A stretch of 64,000 bases of DNA from Ktedonosporobacter rubrisoli (GCF_004208415.1 NZ_CP035758.1:5270001-5334000); one strand, 5' to 3'; shown: positions 1-8,396, counted from the stretch's first letter. The notes: generated by a model not told the origin, from the sequence alone. Numbers and translations are program-made.

Positions 1-165
1 CTTGTAGTTTCTATTCGCCGCAGCGATGAGCTACTCTTTCCTCGTGGAAGCGCATTCATCAAGCCCGGAGACGTCGTTACCTTCCTGGTTAGCCCTCAAG
101 GCGAAGATAGTCTACAGCAGTATCTACAAAACCAGCAGCAGGCCGCGGATCATCTGCTTGCCTGA
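1..165 (+). CDS. C-terminal end of a TrkA-C (RCK_C) domain transport protein, partial
   Basis: The first reading frame is open from base 1 and stops with TGA at 163-165. The 54 residues contain a pattern typical of the TrkA-C/RCK_C fold: an IRR-DELLFPRG-like strand followed by IKPGDVVTFLVSP, in which the GD-V turn is characteristic. This domain closes many potassium uptake regulators, cation/proton antiporters and ClC-type chloride channels, where it senses a ligand on the cytoplasmic side. Only the tail is present, so the parent protein cannot be named. The Gln-rich last 15 residues are a short helix beyond the domain. An overlapping frame starting at 26 is a shadow. Confidence 0.7.
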   Translation, partial: LVVSIRRSDELLFPRGSAFIKPGDVVTFLVSPQGEDSLQQYLQNQQQAADHLLA

Positions 166-420
166 AAGATACGGCCGGGAGACCTGGTTCGACCAGCAAT
201 TGAGCAAAAATCATCGTCACCTTTTTTTACAAAAGAACGTGTTTCTCCCAGTGGCGTTTAAAGCTCAATCTGCAGAACACAACAATTGGAACGTATGGTT
301 TCTGTGCTGGCCAGAGCTGTAGTTGCTTGCGCTAGCTGCAGCCATAAACAGAGGGCATAAGGCCTCTCGGCTTGATGACCAGGATGGAGATTCGATCTCT
401 AGCAAAGAAAGGACAGACAT

Positions 421-906
421 ATGACGATGCAGAGTCCACAGGACCTTTTTCTCTACAATCTCGGCAGTATGTACGACGTAGAGCAGAAACTGGCTCAGGT
501 ACTGCCCGTACTGGCTAATGAATGTCAGAATCCCCAGGTCAAAGATGCTTTCTTACAGCATGAACAGCAGACGCGACAGCATGTGCGCAATATTGAGCAG
601 TGTTTCCAGATTCTTGGCCGTCAGCCGCAGTCGATGGATAATCAGGCAGTTACCGGTCTCAAGCAGGATCACGATACTTTTGTCCAGCAACGCCCCCAGC
701 AGGACGTGCTCACCATGTTTGATCTGAACGCGGGATATCAGAGCGAATTCCTTGAAGTGGCCAACTACAACGCCTTAATTGAGGCTGCTAATAATATGGG
801 GATGCAACAGTGTATTCCATTGCTGCAGCAGAACCTGCAACAGGATCAAGAAGCCGCTAAGAAATTGGGCATACTCATTCATCAGCTCGGACAAAAGAAA
901 GCCTGA
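421..906 (+). CDS. DUF892 (YciE/YciF-type) ferritin-like protein
   Basis: A protein of 161 residues, all helical in appearance, matching the YciE/YciF (DUF892) family: it opens with the signature SPQDLFLYNLGSMYDVEQKL, then has acidic and His-rich helices (HEQQTRQHV) compatible with a di-iron four-helix bundle. Family members are stress-induced and of uncertain activity; a ferritin-like or ferroxidase role is inferred from fold only. The start is supported by GAAAGGA about 6 bases upstream. It stands alone, ended by a GC-rich hairpin just after the stop. It fits with other stress genes in the window (DUF2267, UspA, 17M-type protein). Confidence 0.85.
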   Translation: MTMQSPQDLFLYNLGSMYDVEQKLAQVLPVLANECQNPQVKDAFLQHEQQTRQHVRNIEQCFQILGRQPQSMDNQAVTGLKQDHDTFVQQRPQQDVLTMFDLNAGYQSEFLEVANYNALIEAANNMGMQQCIPLLQQNLQQDQEAAKKLGILIHQLGQKKA

Positions 907-913
907 TACACAA

Positions 914-940
914 ACAGGAGGGGCGGCGCGCTCCTCCTGT
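914..940 (+). terminator. Hairpin terminator after the DUF892 gene
   Basis: ACAGGAGG pairs with CCTCCTGT around a GC-rich 11-base loop, 8 bases past the stop codon. The T tail is weak. Confidence 0.55.
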
Positions 941-1021
941 ACTCTATTCGTTTCATCCATATTCCACATCTCTCATTAAGCATCCCCAAGCTCTATGCCT
1001 TCCCCAGCTCAGGCTACTTAC

Positions 1022-1645
1022 TCAAGCCAATGAGGTCATGCGCCTGCGCGCCTCATCCACGGTCATTGGCACATTGAAAATCGGCGAGCCTGGCTGCTGA
1101 CGACGCCCACCCTCGGCCAGAAAGCCTGAGTCGACTGCGGCATAACCAACCTCCTCAATCAGGCGCGCGACAACTTCTTTGGCCTGCGAGTCATCGCCAG
1201 CCAAGAAAAGGACGAGGCGATCCTCATGAGAAGAACGGCCCCCATCTCTTAGCGTCTGAAAGTTCAGCGTATTGAAAGCCTTTACCAGCCGAGCTTCAGG
1301 AACGATCTTAGATATCTCCTGACTTGAAGTGCTCGCCCCCAGATTCACTATTTTGCCATTCTCATCAAAAGGATTGATCGCATCGATAACAATTCTATTG
1401 GCAAAAAGCTGGGAATTGGGTAGATCATGGCGCCTGGACCAGGGAATAGCCAGCACAACAATATCTCCGAATGTCACAGCCTCCCCCGAGGTCCTCGCCT
1501 CAACTCCATGTCCTACTTCCGCGACAACAGGGGCAAGAGCCTGCGGATCTCCCGAATGAGAAACAACTACATGATGGCCTGCCTGGGCAAAGAGCTTTGC
1601 AACGGAAGAGCCGATACGGCCAGCCCCAACAATACCTATATTCAT
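1022..1645 (-). CDS. NADPH-dependent F420 reductase-like protein (NADP_Rossmann, NAD-binding domain 2 family)
   Basis: A protein of 207 residues beginning with a Rossmann dinucleotide-binding motif, GIVGAGRIGSSVA (GxGxxG at residues 7-12), followed by a second strand ending near VSHS, which suggests NADP(H). The middle keeps DAINPF and the VKAFNTLNF segment, hallmarks of the F420H2:NADP oxidoreductase / YrpG-like family, which moves hydride between NADPH and F420 or an unknown substrate in the cytoplasm. The start at 1645 is preferred over an upstream in-frame start because GAGAGGAAAG lies just before it and the upstream 22 residues do not match the family. F420 use cannot be decided from sequence alone. 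It is a single gene, convergent with the DUF892 gene. Confidence 0.8.
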   Translation of the reverse strand: MNIGIVGAGRIGSSVAKLFAQAGHHVVVSHSGDPQALAPVVAEVGHGVEARTSGEAVTFGDIVVLAIPWSRRHDLPNSQLFANRIVIDAINPFDENGKIVNLGASTSSQEISKIVPEARLVKAFNTLNFQTLRDGGRSSHEDRLVLFLAGDDSQAKEVVARLIEEVGYAAVDSGFLAEGGRRQQPGSPIFNVPMTVDEARRRMTSLA

Positions 1646-1936
1646 ATTTCTCTTTCCTCTCTCAACTACTCGAAAAGTACCATACCATTGAAACAACACG
1701 CCTCTAAGCACAGAAAAGTTACGTCACACACCTCCACCATTGCCCCTGGCGCCCTAACAATGCTTCAAGGTTGAAACATTCAGCATAAGCTCTGCGTGCT
1801 ATATGCATAAAACAGCTGCTCCTTGGAGCCAGGAACCATATACCCAAAGGCAGATAAGCAGGCCAAGGGCTTATGAACAAGCAAATGAACAGCTATTCAG
1901 CAAAAGAGAGCCATACTATAGAGAGGTGATATAGAG

Positions 1937-2497
1937 ATGTCAAAACTACCACTCATAGAGCCAGATATGAACCTATCGAATATCGTCAATGAATTGACAA
2001 GCTTCGATCACGATGCGCTACAGGTACAACCTTATCTCAGAGCAGCGCTGTTGGGCTTTGCCTGCGGCCTACGTTCCCTGAGTCCATTGGCCCTGCTCGA
2101 TTGGAGCAAAAAGTTCAAGCCAAACCCTTCCACTAAGCTGGAACAAATCCTTAATTCACCGGCGACGCGCATCGCCACAAGCCTGCTGGCTACTGGAGAG
2201 CTTGTTGTTGACAAGCTGCCGGGCACACCTAGCCGCCTTAACATCGGGCCGCTCCTTGGTCGCTTGAGTGTAGGTGCCCTGGCAGGCGTAAGTATCTGCC
2301 AGCGCTATCGCCAAATGCCCGCGCTCGGCCTATTGCTTGGTGCCGCCGGAGCCTGGGCTGGCTCCTATGCAGGATATTATGCGCGTACCACATTGAGCAA
2401 GAATAGCAAGCTGCCGGGCTTTGCCGTAGGGTTGCTGGAGGACGGAGCCGCCTATGGGCTTGGTTTATTAGCCGTGCGCGATAATGATGCCTCCTGA
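1937..2497 (+). CDS. DUF4126-type membrane protein
   Basis: A 186-residue protein with a soluble N-terminus of about 30 residues and then Gly/Ala-rich membrane segments. The stretch AALLGFACGLRSLSPLALL near residues 37-55 is typical of DUF4126, whose members carry a conserved G-RS-P motif in the first hydrophobic helix. Later segments around residues 110-150 and 158-178 are also membrane-like. The family has no assigned function. GAGGTG about 8 bases before the ATG supports the start. No obvious operon partner: the reductase before it is on the other strand and what follows is a gene remnant. Confidence 0.7.
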   Translation: MSKLPLIEPDMNLSNIVNELTSFDHDALQVQPYLRAALLGFACGLRSLSPLALLDWSKKFKPNPSTKLEQILNSPATRIATSLLATGELVVDKLPGTPSRLNIGPLLGRLSVGALAGVSICQRYRQMPALGLLLGAAGAWAGSYAGYYARTTLSKNSKLPGFAVGLLEDGAAYGLGLLAVRDNDAS

Positions 2498-2597
2498 GCC
2501 TCCGCAGCATAATTTTCCTATCGGGTTCTCATACAGCCAGGCTCAAACAAGCCGATCTCTTAAAGAAGGAACTCTCATATGGAGGTGCAAGGAGGAT

Positions 2598-2765
2598 ATG
2601 ACCACACGCACAACTGAGGAAATCTTTGAGAACCATTTACAGCCAGGAGAGAAAGAGTCTTCAACAGAAACTGATATTCAGCACATTTCCCAGAGCCTGC
2701 CTGATCTAGCAGTCCCTGGGAAATGTGAGAGATCCCTTTGTTTTACTCATCACTTGACAGATTGA
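2598..2765 (+). pseudogene. Probable remnant of a SnoaL/NTF2-like gene
   Basis: An excellent ribosome site (AAGGAGG, 4 bases before ATG) opens a 55-residue frame starting MTTRTTEEIFENHLQ. That beginning closely resembles the first helix of small SnoaL/NTF2-fold proteins, which normally run 120-140 residues. The similarity fades after about residue 25, and the rest of the frame overlaps a perfect 12-bp inverted repeat that looks like a terminator. I read this as the surviving 5' end of a gene that lost its body. A functional 55-residue peptide is possible but less likely. Confidence 0.4.
2682..2727. terminator. Inverted repeat, likely bidirectional terminator
   Basis: CACATTTCCCAG at 2682-2693 pairs perfectly with CTGGGAAATGTG at 2716-2727 (12 bp, 22-base loop), followed by a T-rich stretch (CTTTGTTTT). 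It lies just past the stop of the reverse-strand GH172 gene, so it can end that transcript too. Confidence 0.6.
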
Positions 2766-2782
2766 GCGCGGGGAAACTTCAC

Positions 2783-3889
2783 CTAGTAAAGCTGTCCCGT
2801 TACTACTTCCAAGCCATCGATATCGGGAAGAGCGGGATATGGGCCATGGGGCTCGCTCTGATACCAGTAGGCCACAGAAGCAATGTCATCCTGCAAAGGA
2901 AGATAGCGATGCCCATGTCTCCAGCCAAGCGCCTGAATTGTGACGCGCAAATCCTCGCTAAAACGAATGGGGTCCATAATATGCCAGCGGTACATTCCGA
3001 AGCGCTGCTGGCTGCGATAGAGGCCATCGGGCTTAATGATCTGGGGCAAACCAAGGAAGGGCGTAGAATAGGTGCCATATTCTCCTTTGGGATGCTCAAA
3101 ATTCCAGGCGCCGCCAAAATAATCTTCTGTGCCAGTCCCGCAAATAGTTGGGAAATCCTTGTCTCCATCCAGGTAGAATTTGATCTCACCTTCTCCCCAC
3201 CAGCCGGGGCTATTCACCTGCCAGGCCAGATAGGTACCAACGTAGTGCCCCTGGCCCTTCACATTATCCAGCAAGGTATGTACTTGCTTGTAGGACACGG
3301 GATTACTGCGCCGCCACTGAGCATGGAAATAAGCCACATCCTCGGGCACATCTGTCAGCGTATAATCGACTTGATAATAGAGCACGACTTTCTGGTCGCT
3401 CAAATTCTCAATGGTCAAACGGGCGCTGCGCCGAAACGGCATCTCCCAGTACGAATTCATCCCTCCAGCCGGATTAACGGCGACGGGCAGCGAGCTGATA
3501 TTGCAGCGCTCACACCAACCATTGGCAAAGAAATCGCCGTAGGGGCACTCAATAGATGGATGCTCTTCACCATCCCAATAGGCCCGCAGAATCAAGCTGC
3601 GCCAATGATCGGGGAAGGTGGTCATCCAGATATGCTGGATGGCGCCCGCCTCCTGGATTTCGGCCAGCGTTACTGTAGTATGAGGAGCAATCTCGATCGA
3701 AGGCGACACTTTCCAGCCCTGCCCAAGATCACGCGCGCAACCGGCTCCCGTGCCCTCTGTCGCCATGCCCCCACGTCCCTTTTCGCCAGTAAAATTTTCG
3801 GCGCTGATTGAGCGTGTGCGCGCACGAGAAAGGCGCGAAAGATTGCCTAAGCTCATCCCAAGTCCATTGAAACCGTCGTTGTTTGCCAT
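2783..3889 (-). CDS. GH172 (DUF2961) family glycoside hydrolase
   Basis: A 368-residue protein with the marks of the DUF2961 family, now glycoside hydrolase family 172, whose characterised members act on difructose dianhydrides, arabinofuranosides or fructofuranosides. Visible features are the opening SRARTRSISAENFTGEKGRGG, the IQHIWMTTF strand, the PYGDFF segment, and the highly conserved CGTGTEDYFGGAWN motif near residue 265, which holds acidic catalytic residues. Length matches the family. No signal peptide is seen, so it is probably cytoplasmic. The start at 3889 has AAGGAT upstream; a longer in-frame start 7 codons earlier lacks one. Divergent from a sugar ABC importer across an operator-like region, suggesting that it hydrolyses the imported sugar. 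Confidence 0.88.
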   Translation of the reverse strand: MANNDGFNGLGMSLGNLSRLSRARTRSISAENFTGEKGRGGMATEGTGAGCARDLGQGWKVSPSIEIAPHTTVTLAEIQEAGAIQHIWMTTFPDHWRSLILRAYWDGEEHPSIECPYGDFFANGWCERCNISSLPVAVNPAGGMNSYWEMPFRRSARLTIENLSDQKVVLYYQVDYTLTDVPEDVAYFHAQWRRSNPVSYKQVHTLLDNVKGQGHYVGTYLAWQVNSPGWWGEGEIKFYLDGDKDFPTICGTGTEDYFGGAWNFEHPKGEYGTYSTPFLGLPQIIKPDGLYRSQQRFGMYRWHIMDPIRFSEDLRVTIQALGWRHGHRYLPLQDDIASVAYWYQSEPHGPYPALPDIDGLEVVTGQLY

Positions 3890-4002
3890 GTATCCATCCT
3901 TCTTATGCAACCCACCGGCCAGAAGACCAGCGGCATCTCATCGAACCCGGCCCGATACAATTCAGGCAGCCGCATCACTGCCAAGCCTCTGGCCCGGCCG
4001 AC

Positions 4003-4345
4003 AAGAAATCGTTTTCCAAAAAGAATACCTGGTACAACTTCAATACCTCTATGGCAAGAAATTGTTTTCATAAAAAGCTTGCAGCCCACTTATTCTGCGT
4101 TCAGTATAGGGAGCGAGCAGATATTTTGTCAAGGACCACAGCAGATTCATGCCTCATTTATTCCAAATAATTATGTTATACATTTTCCATTCCATGCTTT
4201 AAGGCAAGCTAGCAGAATGTAGTCTTGAGTCAGCTCCTCTTGACAAGGTGATTAGCGCTTAGGTATTATTCTCGTAATTAGCAGCCAATAAAATGTTTTC
4301 ACAATCTGAAAAATCGCACACGAACAGCATGAAAACATTTTCACA
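4003..4345. promoter_or_regulatory. Cluster of four LacI-type operator-like sites
   Basis: The 640-base intergenic space between GH172 and the sugar importer holds four related near-palindromes: AAGAAATCGTTTTCCA at 4003-4018, AAGAAATTGTTTTCA at 4056-4070, AAAATGTTTTCACA at 4290-4303 and TGAAAACATTTTCACA at 4330-4345. All resemble the LacI/GalR-family operator TGNAANCGNTTNCA. Two lie towards GH172 and two towards the importer, as expected for one repressor controlling both divergent units. No LacI gene is adjacent, so the regulator must lie elsewhere. No gene is apparent between 3890 and 4529. Confidence 0.5.
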
Positions 4346-4529
4346 AGGCAAATGAGCGGCCAGCATCTGGCATAGCTCGCGCTGCAAAGGGTTGAATTAC
4401 TGGCATGTTCGCTTGATTTTTGTATATTTGCCCCACGGTTCAAGTATCTTTGGCAGCAGGACTTCTTTATTTTAGTAAAGAGCAGAGCTTTGCAGAAAGA
4501 GCTTGCAAGCGCAGACAAGGAGAGAAGAT

Positions 4530-5918
4530 ATGGATAGCAGCCGTCCTCTGTCAAGCGAGCGAGGAAGCTCCCTATTTTCACGGCGAAAATTTCTCAAGTA
4601 CACAGGTGCCACTAGCATGGCGGCCCTGAGTACAGGTGGCCTGGCCACAATCATTTCAAGTTGTGGTGGAGGCTCAGGTGCATCTTCCTCGGATTCGCTG
4701 AGTTTCTGGCAATTTTACGCGCCTGGTGGCTCTGTAGCGCTACAGAGTCAGTGGTTTGTAGACATGGTTGCGGCCTGGAACAAAGCCAATAAAACCCAGG
4801 TGAAGTTGCAATTCATCCCTAATTCTGATTATGTCAATGGCTCGAAACTGCAGACGGCCTTTGCTTCGGGCCAGGGGCCAGACATTTTTATCATCAGCCC
4901 TGGCGACTTCTTGCGCTACTATAACGGCGGCGTCCTACAGGACCTGACGCCACACATAGAGAAAGCGGCCCAGGCCGACCTCTATCCAGACGTGATGACC
5001 ACACGTATCGTCGATGGCAAGATTTATGCCATTCCGATGGAAGTCGAGCCGATGGCCATCTATTATAGCGTAGCCGCCTTCGAGAAGGCCGGTCTTAGCG
5101 AAAAAGATATCCCAACGAGCTGGGAACAGCTGCTGGACATTGCCGCCAAACTAAAAACCAATAAGCAATATGGCATTGGCTTTGAGACCACACCCGGTTA
5201 CTACCAGAACTTCACCTGGTACCCCTTTATGTGGCAGGGCGGTGCCGACGCGGTAGACAAGCAGACAAAGAAAAGCGGCTTTAATTCGCCGGGCGCTATC
5301 CAGGCGCTTAAATTCTGGCAGGATGCAGTAAAAAAGGGAGTGGCCCCACGCACGCTGCAGGGCAGCGGCGGAAATGACGTGGTAGCCAACCTGTCCTCGG
5401 GCTATTGCGCCATGCTCAATGTCGGTATCTGGGGTGCTGCGGCTTTAAAGGCTAACGCGCCTGACTTCAAGTATGGTGTTTTCAAGCTTCCCACACCTCC
5501 GGGAGGGAAATACACCACGGTTGCCGGCGGCTGGGCCTTTGCGGCTAATGCCAAGGGCAAGAATCCCGAAGAGGCAGCTAAGTTCTGCGCCTGGGCGCTG
5601 GCTTCAATGAAGCAGGATTCTATTCAGCGCGGCGTAGACTGGATCATCAAAGCCAAATCAGATATGGGTCCACGTAAATCAGTGATGGATGCAGCCTCTC
5701 AGCAAGGGGGCTTCAAAGATGGAGCTATGAAAACCTTCCAGGAAGAGGTCTTCCCCGGAGCACGCGGTGAGCCCCGCTATCCACCCGAAATTTATAAAGC
5801 CATCTCCGATGCTATTCAAGCCACTATGCTTAATGGCGCAGATCCGGCCCAGCAGGCTGCCACTGCAGCAAAGACTATTGATTCTTTCCTTGCCAGTTAC
5901 TCAGGAGGAAGCATCTAA
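4530..5918 (+). CDS. ABC importer, extracellular sugar-binding lipoprotein (family 1)
   Basis: A 462-residue solute-binding protein. The N-terminus has a twin-arginine-like motif (SRRKFLKY) followed by a hydrophobic stretch and a lipobox-like TIISSC, so it is probably exported folded and lipid-anchored. The mature part shows family 1 features: FWQFYAPGG at the first strand, an ASGQGPDIFI segment, YAIPMEVEPMAIYY, and a central PTSWEQLLDIAAKLK helix. AAGGAGAG just upstream supports ATG at 4530. It is the first gene of an importer operon with two permeases. The operator cluster upstream and the GH172 gene suggest an oligosaccharide ligand such as a fructan or arabinan fragment, which is inference. 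Confidence 0.9.
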   Translation: MDSSRPLSSERGSSLFSRRKFLKYTGATSMAALSTGGLATIISSCGGGSGASSSDSLSFWQFYAPGGSVALQSQWFVDMVAAWNKANKTQVKLQFIPNSDYVNGSKLQTAFASGQGPDIFIISPGDFLRYYNGGVLQDLTPHIEKAAQADLYPDVMTTRIVDGKIYAIPMEVEPMAIYYSVAAFEKAGLSEKDIPTSWEQLLDIAAKLKTNKQYGIGFETTPGYYQNFTWYPFMWQGGADAVDKQTKKSGFNSPGAIQALKFWQDAVKKGVAPRTLQGSGGNDVVANLSSGYCAMLNVGIWGAAALKANAPDFKYGVFKLPTPPGGKYTTVAGGWAFAANAKGKNPEEAAKFCAWALASMKQDSIQRGVDWIIKAKSDMGPRKSVMDAASQQGGFKDGAMKTFQEEVFPGARGEPRYPPEIYKAISDAIQATMLNGADPAQQAATAAKTIDSFLASYSGGSI

Positions 5919-5940
5919 TCTGCTGATATAGGAGTCAATT

Positions 5941-5964
5941 CCCGACAGTAGTACTACTGTCGGG
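5941..5964 (+). promoter_or_regulatory. Perfect 24-bp palindrome between binding-protein and permease genes
   Basis: CCCGACAGTAGT is followed directly by its reverse complement. As RNA it folds into a tight hairpin. It sits between the binding protein and the first permease, where hairpins commonly protect the upstream message or attenuate read-through so that binding protein exceeds permease. Confidence 0.6.
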
Positions 5965-6007
5965 GATGCTCTCTAGCGCTAGTTACAACTCTGGAGGTGC
6001 CTACCCT

Positions 6008-6970
6008 ATGAGCACTAGTTCCGCAACGCGGAATGCACAGGATATCCAGCAACTACATACCAAGCAACGCTCCAAAAAAGGCCTGGCGCGTGAGCGCCGC
6101 GAGTGGATAGCCGCTTATCTATTCCTGGCTCCCGATGCCCTGGGACTCCTCGTCTTCGTCGGCATACCGATGATCTATGCTCTCGCGCTGGGCTTTTTCG
6201 ATGTAGATGGCTTTGGCAACTTTTCTTTTGCCGGGCTCATGAATTACAGCAAGATGTTTTCCGACCCACAATTTCTTATCAGCTTACGCGTGACGCTTGT
6301 ATATGTGATTGTGCTGGTTCCGGGCCTCTTCGTTGCCGGTCTGGGCCTGGCACTGCTGGTTAAGCAAAGGATTCCTTTTATCGGCTTGTTTCGCAGCATG
6401 TTTTTCATGCCCTATGTCATCAGCCTTGTCGTCGTTGGCTTCGTCTGGAAATTTATGTTAACTGACCAGATCGGCGTCTTTAACCAGTTCCTGACAACCC
6501 TGGGCCTTAATAGCCGCTCCTGGCTTGGCGATCCCAATCTGGCACTGGGCACGGTAATCTTTATCAATATCTGGCTGGGTATGGGTTACTATATGATAAT
6601 CTTTCTGGCCGGACTCCAGGATATTCCTCATGAATATTACGAGGCCGCCTATCTGGACGGGGCAAGCGGCTGGAACGCTTTCCGCTATGTGACCTGGCCA
6701 CTGCTCAAGCCAACCAGCTTTTTTGTGCTCCTGGTCTCGCTTGTCTCGGCGGTTGCTGGCTCGCAGGGCTTTGATCTGATCTATGTTATGACCCGAGGCG
6801 GCCCCGATCAGTCAACCTCGCTAGGCATTTTTTATATCTATCAGCAAGCGTTCCAGTTTGGCCATTATGGCTATGCAGCCGCCATGGCTTCGGCACTGGT
6901 CGCGGTCTTGCTTATTGCTACATTGATACTATTCGCCTTGACCAAGGGGGGACGTTTTGAGTTCGATTAA
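6008..6970 (+). CDS. ABC sugar importer permease, MalF/UgpA type
   Basis: A 320-residue inner-membrane permease with about six transmembrane helices. It carries the ATPase-docking EAA loop as EYYEAAYLDGASGWNAFRY followed by TWPLLKPT near residues 215-240, the signature of family 1 carbohydrate permeases. The N-terminal 35 residues are polar and rich in Lys/Arg (RSKKGLARERRE), as usual before the first helix. GGAGGT before ATG at 6008 decides the start over an upstream in-frame ATG. Its 3' end overlaps the next permease by 14 bases, so the two are translationally coupled and form the membrane heterodimer. Confidence 0.92.
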   Translation: MSTSSATRNAQDIQQLHTKQRSKKGLARERREWIAAYLFLAPDALGLLVFVGIPMIYALALGFFDVDGFGNFSFAGLMNYSKMFSDPQFLISLRVTLVYVIVLVPGLFVAGLGLALLVKQRIPFIGLFRSMFFMPYVISLVVVGFVWKFMLTDQIGVFNQFLTTLGLNSRSWLGDPNLALGTVIFINIWLGMGYYMIIFLAGLQDIPHEYYEAAYLDGASGWNAFRYVTWPLLKPTSFFVLLVSLVSAVAGSQGFDLIYVMTRGGPDQSTSLGIFYIYQQAFQFGHYGYAAAMASALVAVLLIATLILFALTKGGRFEFD

Positions 6971-7805
6971 CCGAGCTGTATATAAACCTGCATCTCCAGT
7001 GCAACCCAGAATAGCAGTTCTGACGATCGTAACGGCCTTACTCGCTATCCTTACAGTTTTTCCGCTGCTCTGGATGCTCACGAGCGCCTTTAAGAGTCCC
7101 GCCGAGATTAACACAGCCAATTTGCTCCCAGCGGCTCCTACGCTAGCCAATTTCATCTATGTCTTTACGCAGGTCCCTTTCCTGACCTATATGTTCAATA
7201 GCTTCTTAGTGGCCGGGGTGGTCACGCTTGGAGCGCTCCTGTTTCATTCGATGGCGGCCTATGCCCTGGCCTTGCTAAAGTTTCCCGGTCGCGAGGTGAT
7301 CTTCCTGGCGATCTTCTCGACTTTCCTGGTTTCGCTGCCAGTCATTCTGGTGCCCCTGTTCATCATCGTAAAGACGCTGGGCATGCTCAATTCCTACTCT
7401 GGCTTAATTATCCCGGCGCTCTTCAACGCCTTTGGTATCTTTCTCTTGCGCCAGTTTTATCTGACTATTCCTGGCGAGCTTTCCGAAGCTGCAGTTCTCG
7501 ACGGCTGTAATTATTGGCAAGTGTACTGGCATATCATTCTGCCCCTGAGCAAGCCGATTATGGCGGCATTGGCTGTCTTCTTCTTCCTGGCTAACTGGAA
7601 TAGCTTCCTCTGGCCCTTGACGATCACTAACGATCCTAACTTATGGATGGTGCAAATAGGCATTGCTAACTTCCAGACCCAATATGCCGCGTCCTGGAAC
7701 TATATTATGGCTGCGGCGACTGTTGCGGCGTTACCAACGCTTCTCCTGTTTTTCATCTTTCAGCGCCAGCTTGTGGAATCTATCAAATCCGCCGGCTTCA
7801 AATAA
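6957..7805 (+). CDS. ABC sugar importer permease, MalG/UgpE type
   Basis: A 282-residue permease starting with TTG, with an AAGGGGGG ribosome site inside the end of the previous gene. About six membrane helices are visible. The EAA loop reads ELSEAAVLDGCNYWQVYWHI followed by LPLSKPI, matching MalG-type partners of MalF proteins. It ends with the FQRQLVESIKSAGFK tail typical of this subfamily. No ATP-binding gene follows: the operon ends in a strong hairpin. Sugar importers of this type often share one MsmK/UgpC-like ATPase encoded elsewhere. Confidence 0.92.
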   Translation: MSSINRAVYKPASPVQPRIAVLTIVTALLAILTVFPLLWMLTSAFKSPAEINTANLLPAAPTLANFIYVFTQVPFLTYMFNSFLVAGVVTLGALLFHSMAAYALALLKFPGREVIFLAIFSTFLVSLPVILVPLFIIVKTLGMLNSYSGLIIPALFNAFGIFLLRQFYLTIPGELSEAAVLDGCNYWQVYWHIILPLSKPIMAALAVFFFLANWNSFLWPLTITNDPNLWMVQIGIANFQTQYAASWNYIMAAATVAALPTLLLFFIFQRQLVESIKSAGFK

Positions 7806-7818
7806 GCCAGGCAAGCAA

Positions 7819-7869
7819 AGAGCAATATCGCGCCGGCTCGTGCAGGGAGCCACTCGACGATATTGCTCT
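7819..7869 (+). terminator. Strong hairpin terminator of the sugar importer operon
   Basis: AGAGCAATATCG at 7819-7830 pairs perfectly with CGATATTGCTCT at 7858-7869; GGCTC and GAGCC inside the loop extend the fold. A T-rich tract (CTTTTCTTCTT) follows. It overlaps the end of the reverse-strand response-regulator remnant. Confidence 0.75.
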
Positions 7870-7944
7870 AGCTTTTCTTCTTCCCAGCGTCTTTTTGCAT
7901 CTATGCTCATGTGAGCTTTCGGCATAAAGATATGGCTTACATTT

Positions 7945-8313
7945 TTTCGCGACGATACCTCTGCGATAGCCCAGGCCCCGCTTGGTCGTTATTTTAAAAG
8001 AAATTTCACGGACGGCAAAGCGCTCACGCAAGCGCTTAACATGAACATCCAACGTCCTCTCGTTGCCTTGAAAGTCATAGCCCCAAAGATCTTCCCCAGA
8101 TAGCTGGCCAGTTGGAATAAAAGCTGGAATTCCTTGAGCGGAAGCCTTAATTGCTCAGCGCCAAGCGTTACCTCATAGGTCTTGCGGTTGGTGGATAATT
8201 CACCAAGCTTGATTACTTTTGAGGCATTGATTAGATAGCGCCGCAAGAGAGTATTTACCTTGACTACCAGCTCTTCTCGATCAAAAGGCTTGACCAGGTA
8301 ATCGTCTGTTTCT
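7945..8313 (-). pseudogene. Broken OmpR/PhoB-type response regulator (C-terminal half only)
   Basis: Reading the reverse strand from 8313, the frame gives TDDYLVKPFDREELVVKVNTLLRR, the end of a receiver domain with its KPF motif, and then the start of a winged-helix domain (LPLKEFQLLFQLASYLGKIFG). The frame is then lost near 8080. The next frame continues with YDFQGNERTLDVHVKRLRERF and RGLGYR, the DNA-recognition helix and wing of the same family. About ten residues between the two halves are missing, and the whole receiver domain before the KPF region is absent, replaced by unrelated sequence. This is a 5'-truncated, internally deleted pseudogene. No kinase gene is next to it. Confidence 0.8.
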
Positions 8314-8343
8314 AACCGTAGGAATTGTTTATGCTATGATGGC

Positions 8344-8375
8344 TTTACTATAGCGTTTATTTAGTTTACTATAGC
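8344..8375 (+). promoter_or_regulatory. Two 11-bp direct repeats 21 bp apart before an MBL-fold gene
   Basis: TTTACTATAGC occurs at 8344-8354 and again at 8365-8375, exactly 21 bp or two helical turns apart, directly upstream of the ribosome site of the next gene. This spacing suits a dimeric regulator bound on one DNA face. The core CTATAG is palindromic. Confidence 0.45.
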
Positions 8376-8396
8376 AAAATTAGGGGAGAATCTTCA

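Noticed and set aside
2738..3811. Long forward open frame of 357 codons opposite the GH172 gene
   Set aside because: It has no ribosome site and lies fully antisense to a gene with clear family motifs; codon-phase shadow.
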